Source: Chloromonas sp. AAM2 (taxonomy: Eukaryota; Chlorophyta; Chlorophyceae; Chlamydomonadales; Chlamydomonadaceae). Taken from it: a stretch of 35,270 nt of DNA. Below the pieces are notes generated by a model. The model saw only the letters and a program-made list of their open reading frames with translations. It made no database searches and was not told the DNA's origin. Below are positions 32,576-35,270 of the stretch, piece after piece (position 1 is the stretch's first letter; each line of letters starts with the position of its first letter). Position numbers and translations under genes: made by a program. The DNA lies in NCBI GenBank assembly GCA_004335635.1, contig QAXH01006783.1, positions 2,904 through 38,173 of the forward strand, read 5' to 3'.

Positions 32576-35270
32576 TTACGAAAAGCAACTGAAGAGGCCA
32601 GGCTTCCGGACTGGCTTTGGCCTGGGCGCCGGACTCGTGGCAGTGCCGCTGGGGGTCACCGGGGGGGAGTTGGTGGTGGACGGCATCGTCTTGAGTTTGA
32701 CAGGCTGCACGGTACCTGCTGGCGGCAGAGTGGGCCGCACCATTCCTGTGCCGGAAAGAATGGGCTTGACCATCCCGGTGGCCGATGGAGTGGGCTGCAC
32801 CATCCCTGTGCTCGAGTGCTGAGGCACAGCCAGGTTGGCCAGGCCGTCAACGCCATTGCCAGTGGAGCGAGGTGCAGGGGAATACCTGGTGCTGTCAGCC
32901 TCTGGAATGGCCACCATGCTCATGTTGGGGTCCAGGGCTGGTGCGTGCAGCGCAACTGCAGTAGGCGTGCCCGAAGGTGAAGGGTAGGCCAGGGTCTGGT
33001 CGCCAGACTTGAGGGGAGTGGCCAGGGAAGCCGGCGCCGGCTGGACGTCCTTGCCTGCACGGCAGCACGAGGCAACGCAAGTGGTAAGCCAAAAGAAACA
33101 ATGCATCATCAATTGCATGGGAAGGTGGATGGCAGCCAAACGGCTGTTGCCGCGGACGCGAGATGTCCACAGATCATCCAAACCTGCATGCCTGCATGAA
33201 CTCAAACACTTGCTTGTTGAGTGAGCTTGAACTTAAATTCAAGAACAAGATGTTTGCCAGCTACCAATCTGCGTGAATAGCTCAGCCTTGTCCAGCGCAC
33301 CTGAGTTGAAGCTGTTGAGGGTGGAGACACCCTTCTGTGCAGCGGCAGCAGCAGCAGGTGTGACAACAGCATTGACCTGACCGCCTGCTGCCCCAGCGAT
33401 GGCGCCCAGACCGTTGATGCCAGCGCCCTCAACTCGTGTGGCCACTGTCCTGGCACCATCGTCCACGTCGCGCACACCGGACTCAATCGCTGTGGTGGTC
33501 TGTTTGTAGAAGCCGTCAGCAGTGGCAGCGTTGGCGTCTGCAGCATAGCCCAGGCCTCCAGTCAAAGGCGTCACCACAGCATGATCAACATGGGTAGTCA
33601 CTGTCTTTGCAGCATCGCCCAGACCGGTCATGCTAGGCTCAACAGCTGTGGTGGTGCTCTTGAACAGGCCGTCAGCAGTGGCAGTGGTGGTGTCTGCAGC
33701 ACTGCCAGTTCCTCCAGCCAGGGGCGCCACAACAGCTTCATCAACCTGGGTGGTCACTGTTTTAAAGGAATCTCCCGGACTGACAATGCCAGAGTCGATT
33801 GCAGCGTTTGCATCTGTCGGCAGATCGCCAGTGATAGCTGTTCCGTCAGCCGCGGTGATAGCGGCACCAGCAGGAGCAGCAACGATAGCGGCATCAGCAG
33901 GAGCACCAGCGGCAGCATCGTCAGCAGCAGGAACAACAGCAGCTTCCTTGGGCTTTGGAGCAGTCGTGCGCCTGGAGCCATAGCCAACGACAGCACCCAG
34001 ACCTGCCAACAGGCCGCCAGCGAAACCCCTGGAAGGAGGGGCGGGAGCAGCGGCAGGGGCTGTGGCTATCTCGGTGGCAGCGAGGGCGGGAGCAGCAGCA
34101 TCCGGTTCGGCTGTGGCGACAGTTGTGGTGGTGGTGGTCGTGGTTGCGGCGACGGGAGCAACGACTCCATCAATTGGAGCTGAGATAGCGCTGTAGGCCT
34201 CACCATCAGGTGCCTGGACCATCCCCTTGAAGTCCGTGCCGACAGCAGCAGCATTGGCGCCAGTTGAACCAGGGTTGGCAGCAGTACCCACATCCTCCAG
34301 GATACCGTCTGCAGCCTTAGTTGCAGCCACCACCGTCCCGTCAACGTCAGTGCCAATGGCAGTTGCAGTGGAGCGCATGCCAGCAACGTTGGAGCCCACA
34401 ACAGCGTTCATGTCCGTGGCGAGTGTGCCTGCTGTGGTACCAAGGGCAGCAACAGGAGCCAATGCGCTGCCCGTAGCATCAGTGCTGGCACCAGTGGCGT
34501 TGGTGCTTTGGCCACCCAGACCAGGGCTCACAGCAGCTGACAGGTTCTGCATAAGGCTGTCTGTTGCGGCAGGAGTGGCGACGAGACCGGCACTGCCTGC
34601 AGCGTCAGGAACGGCAGCGTTGACATTGGTGCCCTGACCACCAAAGCCCGAGCCAACTGCTGCTGCAAGGTTCTTGACCAGGCCGTCAGCTGCAGCAGGG
34701 TTGGCACCGGCACCAGGCATTGCTGCGCTGTCCTTCAGGTCAGTGCCTGAAGCCGCAGCATTGGCGCCTTGGCCGCCAAAACGACTGCCAACTGCTGCGG
34801 CCAGCTGCTTAACCAGAGCATCCGCATTTGAAGGGTTGGCACCAGCTGCAGGCGTAACTGCGTTGCCTGCAGCATCAGTGGTATTGGCGCCCTGGCCGCC
34901 GAAGCCGGAGCCAACTGCGGAGGCTAGCTGCTTGATCAGAGCATCTGCATTAGACGGATTGGCACCGGCAGCAGGGGTCACAGCGTTGCCCGCTGCATCA
35001 GTGGCATTGGCGCCCTGGCCACCAAATCCTGAGCCAAGGGCTGCTGTAAGGTTCTTAATCAGGCCGTCGGCTGCAGCAGGGTTGGCTCCAGCTCCCTTCA
35101 AGTCAGTACCAGGAGCAGTGGCAGTAGCAGCGCCCTGTCCGCCAAATCCAGAGCCAACTGCGGAGGCTAGCTGCTTGATCAGAGCATCTGCATTAGACGG
35201 ATTGGCACCGGCAGCAGGGGTCACAGCGTTGCCCGCTGCATCAGTGGCATTGGCGCCCTGGCCACCAAAT
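32576..35270 (-). CDS. Ala/Gly-rich tandem-repeat protein, 3' part, partial at the right edge
   Basis: Two exons: the window edge to 33265, and 33054-32576. The intron has donor GTAGCT and acceptor CCGTGCAG and joins as Gln-Ile-Gly-Lys. The frame stays open to the edge, so the start is outside. The N-terminal part has at least five units of about 40 residues with GANPSNADALIKQLASAVGS then GFGGQGAN. These are followed by looser Ala/Thr/Gly-rich sequence and one Gly-rich hydrophobic stretch (FAGGLLAGLGAVVGYG). A second repeat type of about 57 residues follows, in two to three copies: FKTVTTQVDEAVVAPLAGG, then TADGLFKSTTTAVE. Next is a Pro-rich tail with four TGMV(Q/K/R)P-like units, ending RKPGLFSCFS. 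The units look amphipathic and helical. I recognise no family; a structural, cell-wall or lipid-surface protein are guesses only. Confidence 0.75.

Noticed and set aside
1..35270. tRNA, rRNA, CRISPR or prokaryotic operon features
   Set aside because: I saw no cloverleaf-compatible sequence, rRNA core or regular spacer array. The intron-rich genes rule out a bacterial contig.

Overview
The window looks like nuclear DNA of a green alga. The genes are split by many short introns with GT(G/A)AG donors and CAG acceptors. One gene encodes a light-harvesting-like (ELIP-type) chlorophyll-binding region, one isolated exon resembles FO (deazaflavin) synthase, and coding sequence is GC-rich in third positions while the spacers are full of short interspersed repeats. 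A trebouxiophyte is my best guess; that is inference from style and cannot be settled here. All exon joins were made by hand from splice sites and reading phase, without transcript or database support.

Layout. 381-1305 (-): 3' end of an unrecognised gene. 1885-3673: segment bounded by a near-perfect inverted repeat, possibly a mobile element. 3741-3904 (-): one stranded exon of a class IV (HDAC11-like) histone deacetylase. 5072-9693 (-): a complete NIMA-related kinase, 15 exons, 617 aa. 9694-12816: repeat-rich spacer with a stranded FO-synthase-like exon and possibly a HECT-like and an unknown exon. 12817-18085 (+): a gene whose N-terminus resembles the C-terminal tail of the COPII organiser Sec16 and whose C-terminus resembles the tail of the p115/Uso1/MAG4 tether. 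18086-21018: repeat-rich spacer with a 12-base N gap. 21019-29021 (+): a 15-exon gene for a 1034-aa protein. 29022-32575: repeats and weak ORFs. 32576-35270 (-): 3' part of an Ala/Gly-rich repeat protein running off the right edge.

The main discovery is the 21019-29021 gene. It carries six tandem copies of a winged-helix domain like the C-terminal (WHB) domain of anaphase-promoting-complex subunit APC2, separated by Ser/Pro/Arg linkers. These lead directly into a three-helix ELIP-like domain with two chlorophyll-binding E..NGR.AM.G motifs. One exon (27316-27592) contains both the end of the sixth winged helix and the lead-in to the first CAB helix, so the fusion does not depend on joining two neighbouring genes. 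The N-terminus is compatible with a plastid transit peptide. I know of no described protein of this architecture.

Second, an inverted duplication links the kinase gene to the Sec16-like gene: two consecutive exons with the intron between them occur in both, on opposite strands about 6 kb apart. Third, several single exons of conserved enzymes lie alone among repeats with good splice sites, which suggests gene decay or fragment capture.
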